From: Methanomassiliicoccales archaeon UBA280
GTDB lineage: Archaea > Thermoplasmatota > Thermoplasmata > SG8-5
Length of the DNA: 64,000 bases
Reading direction: 5' to 3'
Assembly (NCBI GenBank): GCA_002499085.1
Contig: DAKD01000005.1
Span: 1 to 64,000, forward strand
Shown here one piece after another: positions 26,502 to 33,997 of the stretch (its first letter is position 1; every line of letters begins with the position of its first letter). The notes under the pieces were generated by a model, which had not been told where the DNA came from, did not search any database, and worked only from the letters and a program-made list of their open reading frames with translations. Position numbers and translations under genes: made by a program.

Positions 26502-27698
26502 TCAACCGCCGGCCGCGCCTTCCGCACTGAGCTGGTTTTTGTTTCTCTGGCGGTAACCGAACTTGAGCAGGTACGGCGTCGTGAATGTCGTTATCAGCAC
26601 GGCAATGGCTATAGCTGAGTAGAGGCTTTGCTCAATCGCTTCAAGGCTCAGTCCGACCTGCATCACGATGAAGGCGAACTCCCCTATTTGGGCCATTCCC
26701 AGTCCGACTATGAGGGCCGTGTTTCTGTCGTAGCCGAAAAGCTTAGTCCCGATGCCCACGCCCAGTATTTTTCCGGCAATCATTCCTACCGTTATCAGTG
26801 TGGCCGGGATGAGGAAGGTCCCGAATTCCCGAACGTTTATCATGGCGCCCACAGATACGAAGAATATGGCCCCGAATATTTCTCTCGGGTACACGGCAAC
26901 CGCGCAAACATTTTTCACACATTTCGCGGAAGCCACTATGACTCCCATCATGAAGGCGCCTATTGCAAATGAAAAGCCGAGGCTGTCGCCCACATACGCC
27001 ATTCCGAATGCAAGCCCTACAGATGTTATCATGAGTATCTCCGGCCGCTTTATCGAAGCCAACCAGTCAATCAATCTTGGAATTGTAAAAATACCTATTA
27101 GAAGGGTCCCCCCGATGAAAAGGGCAATCTTGCCTATTTCCAAGGAAACCGACATAAGGGTGACAGAGCCAATGGTGACGGATGACTGGAGGATTGCAAG
27201 CAGTATTATCACAGCGAGGTCTTCCACAATCAATATGCCGAGCATGATGGACGCAGTCTTGTCATGTATCTTCCCCATATCCGAAAGGACCTTTATGATT
27301 ATCGCGGTGCTGCTGCTTGCCAGCGCGGTCCCGAGGAATGCGGACTCGAGGAAGGTAAGGCCCAGCCCCCAACCGATGACGTAGCTGACTATGAACATGG
27401 CCCCAATCTCAATCAGAGCAACTCCGATTATCACTGGTCCGATGCTCCTGAGCTTCTTTATCGGGAACTCCAGGCCGAGCCCGAACAGCAGGAGTATCAC
27501 GCCGAGATTGGCGAGGGCATGCAGAAGGTCGAGCCTTGAAACAAGGCTGAAAGGGGGCGTGAAAGGGCCGATGAGTATCCCGGCCATTATGAATCCGAGG
27601 ACCAGCGGCTGCTTCAACCTGTCAAAGATGAATGCAACGACCCCCGCGGCCACAAGAATTATGGCCAGGTCTGAAACGATTTCTGTTTCTATCGCCAT
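26502..27698 (-). CDS. Cation/proton antiporter, CPA2 (KefB/NapA-like)
   Basis: 398-residue membrane protein with about 12 segments, a Na+/H+ or K+/H+ exchanger of the CPA2 family. Seen: 'LGFIMAGILIGPFTPPFSLV', 'GLGLEFPIKKLRSIG', 'LGTALASSSTAIIIKVLSDM' and 'ILIVEDLAVIILLAIL', the acidic helix used for ion binding, and 'GMAQIGEFAFIVMQVGLSLE'. There is no C-terminal RCK/TrkA-N domain, unlike KefB. ATG 27698 (M-A-I-E-T) is preceded by ATTAATTA on the minus strand about 26-30 bases away, so the 91-codon upstream extension that overlaps the aminotransferase is not real. Confidence 0.88.
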   Translation of the reverse strand: MAIETEIVSDLAIILVAAGVVAFIFDRLKQPLVLGFIMAGILIGPFTPPFSLVSRLDLLHALANLGVILLLFGLGLEFPIKKLRSIGPVIIGVALIEIGAMFIVSYVIGWGLGLTFLESAFLGTALASSSTAIIIKVLSDMGKIHDKTASIMLGILIVEDLAVIILLAILQSSVTIGSVTLMSVSLEIGKIALFIGGTLLIGIFTIPRLIDWLASIKRPEILMITSVGLAFGMAYVGDSLGFSFAIGAFMMGVIVASAKCVKNVCAVAVYPREIFGAIFFVSVGAMINVREFGTFLIPATLITVGMIAGKILGVGIGTKLFGYDRNTALIVGLGMAQIGEFAFIVMQVGLSLEAIEQSLYSAIAIAVLITTFTTPYLLKFGYRQRNKNQLSAEGAAGG

Positions 27699-27753
27699 CT
27701 GGTTGGGGATAGTGGCATGTGTAATTAATGTTTCGCGGCGGTGCTGAATCCTT

Positions 27754-28827
27754 TCAGGCCATCGCCTCTGCAACAGACTTGGCCACGGTTTCCAGGTCCG
27801 CCTTGCTGAGCGCCGGATGCACTGGTAGCGCCAGGACCTCCTTGCAGGCCTTCTCGGTTTTGGGAAGCTTCCTGGTGCGGTATTTGGCCAGCGGCCCCAG
27901 TTCATGCAGGCCCTGCGGGTAATACACACCGGTTCCGACTCCCATGTCTGCGAGCTTCTTCTGGACGGCATCCCGGCCCTTCACCCGGATGGTGTACTGG
28001 TGGTAAACGTGTTTGTAGCCCTTCGGAACGTACGGCACACCGATGCCGGCCTTACCCAGTTCCCTGTCCAGGTATGCGGCGTTCTTGATGCGGGTCTCGG
28101 TCCAGCCGGGCAGCTTTTTTAGCTGCTCAATGCCTATGGCTCCGCCGATGTCGGTCATGCGGTAATTGTAGCCGATCATCACGCAGTTGTATCTCGAGAC
28201 CTGTCCCTGGTTTCGGATGAGCCTGCACAGCTCTGCGGTTTTATCGTCCATGGTCGTGACCGCGCCGCCCTCCCCGGTCGTGATGTTCTTGGTCGGGTAG
28301 AAGCTGAAAGCTGATGATATGCCGAAAGTCCCCACGCCCTTCCCGCCGACCCGGGCGCCGTGGGACTGGCACGCGTCCTCGACCATGGCTATGTTATTCT
28401 CGCCGCAAATCTTCTGAAGCTCCTTGACGTCCGAGGAAAGCCCGAACAGGTGGACCGGCATGATGGCCCTCGTCTTCTTGGTTATCAGTTTCCTGGCATC
28501 GTCAGGGTCGATGTTGAACGTCTTCGGGTCTATGTCAGCGAACACGGGCTTCGCGCCGCAGTGGACAATGCTCGTGCTGCTGGCCAGGAAGCTGAACGCC
28601 GTGGTTATCACCTCGTCGCCGGGCATCACCCCGGCTGCGAGCAGCGCCACATGGAGCGCCTGCGTGCCGTTGCCCACCGCGATCGTGTGCTTGGCGCCGA
28701 TGAACTTGCCGAATCCTTCCTCGAACTCCGCGACCTTCTTCCCCTGGGCCAGCATTCCGGATTTTATGACCTCGGAAACAGCCCTTGCCTCGTCATCCCC
28801 CAGAAGGGGCTTCGCCGCCGGTATCAT
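27754..28827 (-). CDS. PLP-dependent sugar aminotransferase (DegT/DnrJ/EryC1; WbpE-like)
   Basis: 357 residues of the DegT family, which aminate keto-sugar nucleotides. 'AVGNGTQALHVALLAAGV', 'DEVITTAFSFLASSTSI', 'VEDACQSHGA' and the PLP lysine in 'FSFYPTKNITTGEGGAVTT' are all intact. With the acetyltransferase and dehydrogenase encoded just upstream it matches WbpE-WbpD-WbpB, which turn UDP-GlcNAc uronic acid into the 2,3-diacetamido sugar. AGGAGG lies eight bases before ATG 28827, and the gene starts one base after the acetyltransferase stop. Last gene of this operon. Confidence 0.92.
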   Translation of the reverse strand: MIPAAKPLLGDDEARAVSEVIKSGMLAQGKKVAEFEEGFGKFIGAKHTIAVGNGTQALHVALLAAGVMPGDEVITTAFSFLASSTSIVHCGAKPVFADIDPKTFNIDPDDARKLITKKTRAIMPVHLFGLSSDVKELQKICGENNIAMVEDACQSHGARVGGKGVGTFGISSAFSFYPTKNITTGEGGAVTTMDDKTAELCRLIRNQGQVSRYNCVMIGYNYRMTDIGGAIGIEQLKKLPGWTETRIKNAAYLDRELGKAGIGVPYVPKGYKHVYHQYTIRVKGRDAVQKKLADMGVGTGVYYPQGLHELGPLAKYRTRKLPKTEKACKEVLALPVHPALSKADLETVAKSVAEAMA

Positions 28828-28828
28828 G

Positions 28829-29449
28829 CTACTTCCTCCTGTGCTCTTCGGGAACCATGCCCACCTTGCGTGCCGGCACCCCGGCCACCATCGTGTACGG
28901 CTCGACGTCCTTCGTTACCACGGCTCCGGCGCCCACGAGGGCGTCCCTGCCGATCCTCACGCCCGGCAGGATGGTTGAATTGGCGCCGATCCTGACGTTC
29001 CTCTCGATGTGGGCCCCGAGCAGCTTCACGTCGCCCCTGCCCATGTACTTGTCGTTGGTGAAGCAGACCCTCGGCCCGACGAAAACGTCGTCCTCGATGA
29101 CTGTGTTGGTCGGAATGTAAACCGCGCTCTGGATGGACACCCTCTCGCCTATGGTGCAGTTGTCCTCGATGATGGTCAGAGTTCCGACCATGCTCCTGTT
29201 CCCTATGGTCGTGTCCTCGCGTATCAGGGCGTTGTGGCCTGTTTGAACGTTGTCTCCGAGCGTCGCCTGGCTGTAAATAATTGTGCCGTCGCGGATGACG
29301 CAGTCATTGCCTATGACAGCGCCCTTGACGTCGTTCAGCCTGTTCTCCATGAGCAGTGCCTTCTCGCTCTTTCCGGGATGCCCCACGACCACGCTGTGTC
29401 CCAGGAACGTTCCCTTGCCTATCTTCGATTTCCCGTATATCTGCGGCAT
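28829..29449 (-). CDS. Left-handed beta-helix acyltransferase (WbpD-like)
   Basis: 206 residues made of hexapeptide repeats ('GNDCVIRDGTIIYSQATLGD', 'IGERVSIQSAVYIP', 'IGANSTILPGVRIGRDALVG'), ending in the usual 'VTKDVEPYTMVAGVPARKVG'. Acts most likely as N-acetyltransferase on the 3-amino group made by the neighbouring aminotransferase. GGGGTGATT precedes the ATG. A 12-residue charged insertion near residue 30 ('GKSEKALLMENR') interrupts the first coils. Confidence 0.9.
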   Translation of the reverse strand: MPQIYGKSKIGKGTFLGHSVVVGHPGKSEKALLMENRLNDVKGAVIGNDCVIRDGTIIYSQATLGDNVQTGHNALIREDTTIGNRSMVGTLTIIEDNCTIGERVSIQSAVYIPTNTVIEDDVFVGPRVCFTNDKYMGRGDVKLLGAHIERNVRIGANSTILPGVRIGRDALVGAGAVVTKDVEPYTMVAGVPARKVGMVPEEHRRK

Positions 29450-29453
29450 TCAA

Positions 29454-30446
29454 TCACCCCAATTTCACTCTTTTACCTTCGTTGATGGATTTCAGGGCGG
29501 CCTGGCATACTTTCAGGGTCTCGGTGCCGTCCCTTCCGTTGATCAGGGGCTGCCTGCTGTTCTGTATCGAGTCCAGGAAATCCTCCTGCTCGTTCCTCAG
29601 CGGCTCCTGCTTCTTCAGGCTCACATGCCTGATGTCGAACTCTATCGGAAGTCTGTAAAGGTCGGAATGGTCGATCGCCCCCGAGACCTGGGAGGAAGAA
29701 ACGTCGGCTGTCTGCTTCATGTAGTCCAGCTCGACATAGTTCTTGAGGCAGGTTATGGAAAGCCTGCGCACCTTCATCGGCGTGAGCCAGTTCACCTCGA
29801 CGAACCCCATGATGTCATTCTCGAATTCCATCAGTATGTTTGCATGGTCCTCGAACTGCTTGTTCTGCCTCTTGCCGCCGAGCGCGTAAACGCTTCTCAC
29901 GGGGCTCTGGGCCAGGTACCGTATCACATCTATGTCGTGAATGCCCAGGTCCATGAGCACTCCCACGTCCCGTATCCTTCCCGGGAGGGTGCTGACCCTC
30001 CTTGCGGCTATCGAGACCACGTCCCCGAACCTGCCCTTCAGGATGGAATCCCTGGCGAACTTCACAACCGGATTGTGCCGTTCTATCTGTCCGACGGCCA
30101 GTACAAGCCCCTCCCTCTCGGCGGCGGCAACCAGCTTCTCTGCCTCCCCGATGCTGAAGCAGATGGGTTTCTCCACCAGCACATGCTTGCCCGCCCTGAT
30201 GGCATCCATGGAGATCTTGAAATGCGTGTTTGTGGGCGTGGCCACGGTGACCGCGTCTATGTCCGACTTCAGCATCTTCCTGTAATCCGGATGATAGTCC
30301 ACGCCGAACCTTTCCGCGAGCGGCTTGGCCACGGACGCCTCGGAATCCGCAATGGCCGAGAGAACGCCCATCTCCGAATACACGCGGGCATGGTTCCGGC
30401 CCATCGAGCCGACGCCTATGACACCCGCCCTGAGGCTGTGCTTCAT
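29454..30446 (-). CDS. Gfo/Idh/MocA oxidoreductase (WbpB-like)
   Basis: 330-residue NAD(P)-dependent sugar dehydrogenase. Rossmann motif 'AGVIGVGSMGRNHARVYSEM' opens the protein, followed by 'VATPTNTHF', the catalytic-region 'EKPICFS', and 'DLGIHDIDVIRYL'. Likely oxidises the 3-hydroxyl of a UDP-N-acetylglucosaminuronic acid. First gene of the three-gene sugar operon; the UDP-GlcNAc 6-dehydrogenase that should feed it is not in the window. ATG 30446 is chosen because GGGGAGG lies immediately upstream (30450-30456), which the longer TTG reading from 30458 would translate. Confidence 0.9.
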   Translation of the reverse strand: MKHSLRAGVIGVGSMGRNHARVYSEMGVLSAIADSEASVAKPLAERFGVDYHPDYRKMLKSDIDAVTVATPTNTHFKISMDAIRAGKHVLVEKPICFSIGEAEKLVAAAEREGLVLAVGQIERHNPVVKFARDSILKGRFGDVVSIAARRVSTLPGRIRDVGVLMDLGIHDIDVIRYLAQSPVRSVYALGGKRQNKQFEDHANILMEFENDIMGFVEVNWLTPMKVRRLSITCLKNYVELDYMKQTADVSSSQVSGAIDHSDLYRLPIEFDIRHVSLKKQEPLRNEQEDFLDSIQNSRQPLINGRDGTETLKVCQAALKSINEGKRVKLG

Positions 30447-30525
30447 GAGCCTCCCCAAATTCCGGGTGTTAAAATAATTTTGTATGCAACGCGCAAGTCA
30501 TCCTGATGCGCTGCCGTGGCAGCAA

Positions 30526-30945
30526 TCAGAATATCGGCCTCGGGTGCCCGGACATGGTCTGCAGCCGCCTCATCAACGCGGGAAGCCCCTCCACATCCTT
30601 GACGTCCTTCTTGACCAGCATCGAGACTGTGGCCCTGTACTCGGTGTCGACGCTCACGTCCAGCTGGGTCAGCCCGTCCTCGAGGGCGTGAGCCAGCTCG
30701 CCGCCTTTCTGGTCCCAGTCCGTGAATATGATGGCCGCGCTCCACTGCCCGGCAATCCTCTCGCAGGTCGCCAGCACGGAAGAGCCGTCGTTGAGCACTA
30801 TTATGTTGCCGTTCACGCCCAGGCTCCTGAGCGCCATCCTGTCTTTAAGTCCTTCGACTATGACTGGCATGAACTTCGAAGCCTCGCCGAGTTCCTTGAT
30901 TGTCTCTTCAAGCGCTTCCAGCGTCTCATTCTGGTCCAATGGCAT
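30526..30945 (-). CDS. Small toprim-domain protein (UPF0292-like)
   Basis: 139-residue toprim protein. The fold's signature is 'VIVEGLKDRMALRSLG' near residues 28-43 (catalytic Glu) and the acidic pair in 'AAIIFTDWDQKGGELA' (Asp-x-Asp). Stand-alone toprim proteins of this size are conserved in archaea with unknown, probably nucleic-acid related, function. Its start overlaps the end of the DUF167 gene by 20 bases, so the two are co-transcribed. Confidence 0.8.
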   Translation of the reverse strand: MPLDQNETLEALEETIKELGEASKFMPVIVEGLKDRMALRSLGVNGNIIVLNDGSSVLATCERIAGQWSAAIIFTDWDQKGGELAHALEDGLTQLDVSVDTEYRATVSMLVKKDVKDVEGLPALMRRLQTMSGHPRPIF

Positions 30946-31240
30946 CCCTCAGCCTTTCCTTCAGGGCGCCCATGTCAAGGCCCTTGACCAGCACCCTCTT
31001 GTGACCGGATGCCTGCCCACTACTTATTATTATCCGGCCCGGGGGCAGCTCCAGCAGCTTCGCAAGATACCTTACCAGCTCGGCGTTTGCCTCGCCTTCC
31101 TGCGGCTTTGCCCTCAGGTCCAGTGTGATGCGCTTCCTCCATGGCTCGTACCCGCTGATCCCAAGCCTCTTGGAACCCGGGTTCACGTCAAGGTCGATGA
31201 ATATTCCCTCCTTGCCCTGCCTCAGCGCGTCAGTCCACAT
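30926..31240 (-). CDS. DUF167/UPF0235 (YggU-like) protein
   Basis: 104 residues of the small DUF167 family: 'FIDLDVNPGSKRLGISGYEP', 'ITLDLRAKPQEGEANAELVR' and 'RIIISSGQASGHKRVLVKGL'. Function unknown; often found beside membrane or cell-division genes. ATG 31240 is about 25 bases behind a TATATA motif (31260-31266) on the minus strand, so it is a leaderless start and the 125-codon upstream extension is rejected. Confidence 0.88.
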   Translation of the reverse strand: MWTDALRQGKEGIFIDLDVNPGSKRLGISGYEPWRKRITLDLRAKPQEGEANAELVRYLAKLLELPPGRIIISSGQASGHKRVLVKGLDMGALKERLRDAIGPE

Positions 31241-31316
31241 CGGCCCTTGATATTTTACAGTATATATGAACATAATCGCTGATATAATAAAATACAGAGA
31301 AGCTATTTGCCGCGGC

Positions 31317-32057
31317 ATGCGACTGGTCATTGATACGCGCTCGGGGCTTGCAGGCGACATAACCGCCGCCGGGCTGATAGGCCTGGGAGCAGATCCGGAC
31401 AGGGTCTGCGGCGCCATGGAGATTGCGGGCCGCACACTGGGCCCGACCGCGGTTTCGCATGTTTGTTCCGAAGGTATCCACAGGATGCGCATCGGGTTCG
31501 AGGGACCGGGCCATCTCCATGCGGACATGGCCGCGGAATGCCTGGGCCAGGCAATGGAATCATGCGGCATCGGCCATCCCTGGGCAATGACCGCGGAGCG
31601 AATCCTCCAGGCCATGGCCAGCGCCGAAGGCGCAGTCCATTCGGAACATCCCCTGCTGAAGCACCTGCATTGCGGCCCCGTGGCAGTGCTTCACGAGGCA
31701 TCGGACATTCTGATCGACATCGCAGGCGCGGCAGCCGGAATGGAGAGCCTGGGCGTGACCGAGGTTTTCTACATCGGGTTCGTGGGCGTTGGGTCGGGAA
31801 CCGTGAGATTCTCCCACGGCACACTGGAAGTGCCCACACCCGCCACAAGATACATTCTCGAGAAGCACGGAATACCCTGGACCAGCACGGACGCGGGAAT
31901 GGAGGCGGCCACGCCCACGGGCGCGGCCATACTCGCGGGCTGCATGGCTGCACCGGCGGATGAGGCCCCCGAGGGCTGCGGGAAAGCCCTGGCCGGGGGC
32001 ACGCGGCCCCTTCCGCCCGTGGCATTCTACCTCGCAGATAGCCGGGCAAACCCTTAA
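31317..32057 (+). CDS. LarC-like (DUF111) protein lacking the C-terminal domain
   Basis: 246 residues matching the N-terminal part of LarC, the CTP-dependent nickel insertase of the nickel-pincer cofactor. Seen: 'VIDTRSGLAGDITAAGLIGL', 'LKHLHCGPVAVLHEASDILI' (the usual HHLHE...DSI.DI block, with changes), 'GSGTVRFSHGTLEVPTPATR' and 'ATPTGAAILAG'. Full LarC has about 400 residues; the C-terminal part, which binds CTP in Lactiplantibacillus LarC, is missing and no second frame follows. ATG 31317 is about 28 bases after GATATAATA. Divergent from the DUF167 gene with only 76 bases between start codons. Confidence 0.75.
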   Translation: MRLVIDTRSGLAGDITAAGLIGLGADPDRVCGAMEIAGRTLGPTAVSHVCSEGIHRMRIGFEGPGHLHADMAAECLGQAMESCGIGHPWAMTAERILQAMASAEGAVHSEHPLLKHLHCGPVAVLHEASDILIDIAGAAAGMESLGVTEVFYIGFVGVGSGTVRFSHGTLEVPTPATRYILEKHGIPWTSTDAGMEAATPTGAAILAGCMAAPADEAPEGCGKALAGGTRPLPPVAFYLADSRANP

Positions 32058-32084
32058 ATATCCTCTCCTGACATTGGCGCACGG

Positions 32085-32744
32085 ATGGAACTTTCAGCAG
32101 GTCTAACGGTCATTGTGGCAGTGTTCGCCATAGTCAACCCTGTCGGCAACATATCCTTCTTCGTCGCGCTCACGGACGGTTACACGCGCAGGGAGAAGAT
32201 AGCCGTCATTAGGAAGACCACGCTTGTCGCGGGCGGCGTGCTGGCCGTGTTCGCGCTTCTGGGGACTTACATATTCGATTTCTTCTCCATAACCATACCT
32301 GCCTTCAGGATTGCCGGGGGCATCCTGCTGCTGACCATCGCTTTCTCCATGCTGCAGGGCAGCCATCCCAAGTCGAAGATAACGGACCGTGACAAGGAGG
32401 AGGCCCTTCAGAGGGAGTCAGTCGGCATTGTCCCCCTGGGCATACCCATGTTCGCTGGCCCCGGCTCAATAACGACTGTCATGATCTACGTCACGGACGC
32501 GAGCGCGGACAAGACAGCGGGCACGGACTGGTATCTGATACTCTTCGTGTTCATCGCGATACTCATCACCATGGCGCTGAGCTTCTTCCTGCTGTACTAC
32601 GGCGAAGTGCTTTTCGAGAGGATTGGCAGGATGGGAACGCAGGCATTCTCAAGGATAATGGGTCTCATACTCGCGGCGATGGCAGTGCAGTTCGTACTCG
32701 GGGGATTCGTCCAGTTCCTGCAGGATAACAGTCTAATCTCCTGA
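32085..32744 (+). CDS. MarC-family integral membrane protein
   Basis: 219 residues with six hydrophobic segments in two halves, each with the family's Pro-Gly motif: 'VFAIVNPVGNISFFVALTDG' in the first and 'VPLGIPMFAGPGSITTVMIY' in the second. MarC proteins are transporter-like with no settled substrate. A TTAAATATC box at 32054-32062 lies about 27 bases before the ATG (leaderless). Convergent with the small zinc-ribbon gene, five bases apart. Confidence 0.88.
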   Translation: MELSAGLTVIVAVFAIVNPVGNISFFVALTDGYTRREKIAVIRKTTLVAGGVLAVFALLGTYIFDFFSITIPAFRIAGGILLLTIAFSMLQGSHPKSKITDRDKEEALQRESVGIVPLGIPMFAGPGSITTVMIYVTDASADKTAGTDWYLILFVFIAILITMALSFFLLYYGEVLFERIGRMGTQAFSRIMGLILAAMAVQFVLGGFVQFLQDNSLIS

Positions 32745-32749
32745 AAAAA

Positions 32750-32980
32750 TCAGTGCAGCGTATAGCCGTTCTCATGGGGCAGCGAGAAGGTCCTGCCGTT
32801 GTCAAGGTCCACCTTCCTGGTAATATTGAGGAAATCAAGGCAGTCGAAGCAGTAGCCGTACCTCCGGTCCTCGGGCAGTACTACTAGCTGGCACCCGCAT
32901 TTCCTGCAGTGCCCGAACATGTCTGCGGAGTTCTCGAAATTGCGAACGTCCGGCCTGATGAATGTGTATGATTTCCTCAA
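32750..32980 (-). CDS. Small zinc-ribbon protein
   Basis: 76 residues. Four cysteines in 'CRKCGCQLVV' and 'YGYCFDCLDFL' form a Cys-x2-Cys/Cys-x2-Cys ribbon; the rest has no family hallmark. Such proteins often bind nucleic acid or other proteins. The start is TTG at 32980, with GGGGGTGG about five bases upstream; the methionine inside the ribbon would leave too little protein. A TATA-rich run lies further upstream near 33045-33060, facing both ways. Confidence 0.6.
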   Translation of the reverse strand: MRKSYTFIRPDVRNFENSADMFGHCRKCGCQLVVLPEDRRYGYCFDCLDFLNITRKVDLDNGRTFSLPHENGYTLH

Positions 32981-33047
32981 ATTTCCACCCCCTTCCGGTT
33001 GAGCAAAGCAGGGAAACGATTCTATCTATAAATAGCCTCTGGCTAAA

Positions 33048-33225
33048 GGTATATATATAACATTTTCCTATTGTTCCTTCAGATGGAAAATATCCGCGGC
33101 GCGGTGGAGAAGCGCCGTGCGGTACGGTATTGAATCTCACGATGAACTCTTCCCCACTTGGGCATGGCAATTCTCTCTCCAACACGGGCAATTATGTTGC
33201 CCGTATGCCATGCCCGTATTTTTTT
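33048..33225 (+). ncRNA. Candidate small RNA or leaderless 16-codon transcript with nested hairpin terminator
   Basis: GGTATATATATAA at about 33049-33061 is followed 28 bases later by ATG 33083, which opens a 16-codon frame (M-E-N-I-R-G-A-V...). The transcript would end in a nested structure: outer stem GGGCATGGCA (33160-33169) with TGCCATGCCC (33206-33215), inner stem ACGGGCAA (33184-33191) with TTGCCCGT (33197-33204), then seven Ts (33219-33225). GCGGCGC/GCGCCGT near 33095-33119 gives another stem. Whether the short frame or the RNA itself matters is not known. Confidence 0.5.
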
Positions 33226-33480
33226 CGGCAATCAGGTTGTTGGAAGATTGCCGATTGCCGAAATTTTCATGAATCAGATATCTAATGCATAGTTGATTCA
33301 TGGCGAATCCTTTTATTGCTTGGATTCAGCTCGCGGATTCACCGCTTGCTAGCATGCGCTTATGTTTTATGGTCCTGATTCAGCTTTATTATTGTTGACC
33401 GGACCATTGTCGAATGCGCCGCTTTCAGATTGCCGGGAATCGCATTCAACGCAAGCTCCTGAAATTCAATTTTCCCGCTG
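33226..33480 (+). repeat. C-family repeat copy
   Basis: Opens with the hairpin TCGGCAATC...GATTGCCGA, then has the family landmarks 'catggcgaat', 'ggattcaccgcttgc', 'gcttatgttttatggtcctgattcag' in parts and 'gaccattgtcgaatgcgccg'. No gene is seen. Its first Ts and hairpin abut the terminator of the candidate small RNA. Confidence 0.7.
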
Positions 33481-33481
33481 C

Positions 33482-33715
33482 CCAGGCCATGCTCTGCGAA
33501 TACTTTTGTCTCCGTCCGAAGTCCTTCGGACGTTCGGAATCATCGCAATCAACGCGCATTGTTTAATTCAGGATTGGCCGGCATCCAGGCCCTGCCCTGC
33601 GAATGCTTTAGTCTCCATCCGAAGTCCTTCGGACGTTCGGAATTGTCGCAATTAACGAGCATTGCTTAATTCTGCCTTGACCGATGTCCAGACCATGCTC
33701 TGCGAATGCTTTATT
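33482..33715 (+). repeat. 103-bp tandem repeat, two full copies and a part
   Basis: Units begin at 33482, 33585 and 33688, an exact 103-base period. Each has 'ccaggccctgc.ctgcgaatgctt', the palindrome CCGAAGTCCTTCGGACG and '.tcgcaat.aacg.gcattg.ttaattc'. The third unit is cut after 28 bases, where its sequence turns into the TTTATTATAC box of purS. No spacer-like variable parts, so not a CRISPR array. Parts of the unit recur inside the C-family copies at 18.99 and 57.7 kb. Confidence 0.85.
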
Positions 33716-33747
33716 ATACTGTTTATCATGTCTGATGTGTGGTTGAA

Positions 33748-33996
33748 ATGTTCGTCGCAGACATCAGGATAAAGCTGAAGAAAGGCGTCGCTGACCCCGA
33801 AGGCAAAAACACCAGGAAGGCCCTGGAACTCCTGGGCTTCCCGGAGGTGGCGGAAGTCAAGACCTCCAAGGTCTTCTCCGTTCACCTGAACTCGCCGGAC
33901 GAGGCATCTGCCAAAGCCCAGGTCGAGAAGATCTGCCTTGCGCTCCTTGCAAACCCGGTCATCAACGAATATTCCTATGATATCCGGGAGGCATGA
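33748..33996 (+). CDS. purS: Phosphoribosylformylglycinamidine synthase, PurS subunit
   Basis: 82-residue small subunit that, as a dimer, bridges PurL and PurQ in the fourth step of purine synthesis. 'VADIRIKLKKGVADPEGKNT' and 'ALELLGFPEVAEVKTSKVF' are typical. TTTATTATAC at about 33709-33718 is 30 bases upstream of ATG 33748, so a leaderless start is likely. First gene of the purine cluster; PurL begins two bases after its stop. Confidence 0.93.
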   Translation: MFVADIRIKLKKGVADPEGKNTRKALELLGFPEVAEVKTSKVFSVHLNSPDEASAKAQVEKICLALLANPVINEYSYDIREA

Positions 33997-33997
33997 G

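Noticed and set aside
27699..27971. 91-codon N-terminal extension of the antiporter
   Set aside because: It overlaps the C-terminal coding part of the aminotransferase, is Arg/Pro-rich, and a TATA box sits right before the internal ATG 27698.
33482..33715. Possible CRISPR array
   Set aside because: The repeated unit is 103 bases long with no variable spacers and only two and a quarter copies; no cas genes are nearby.
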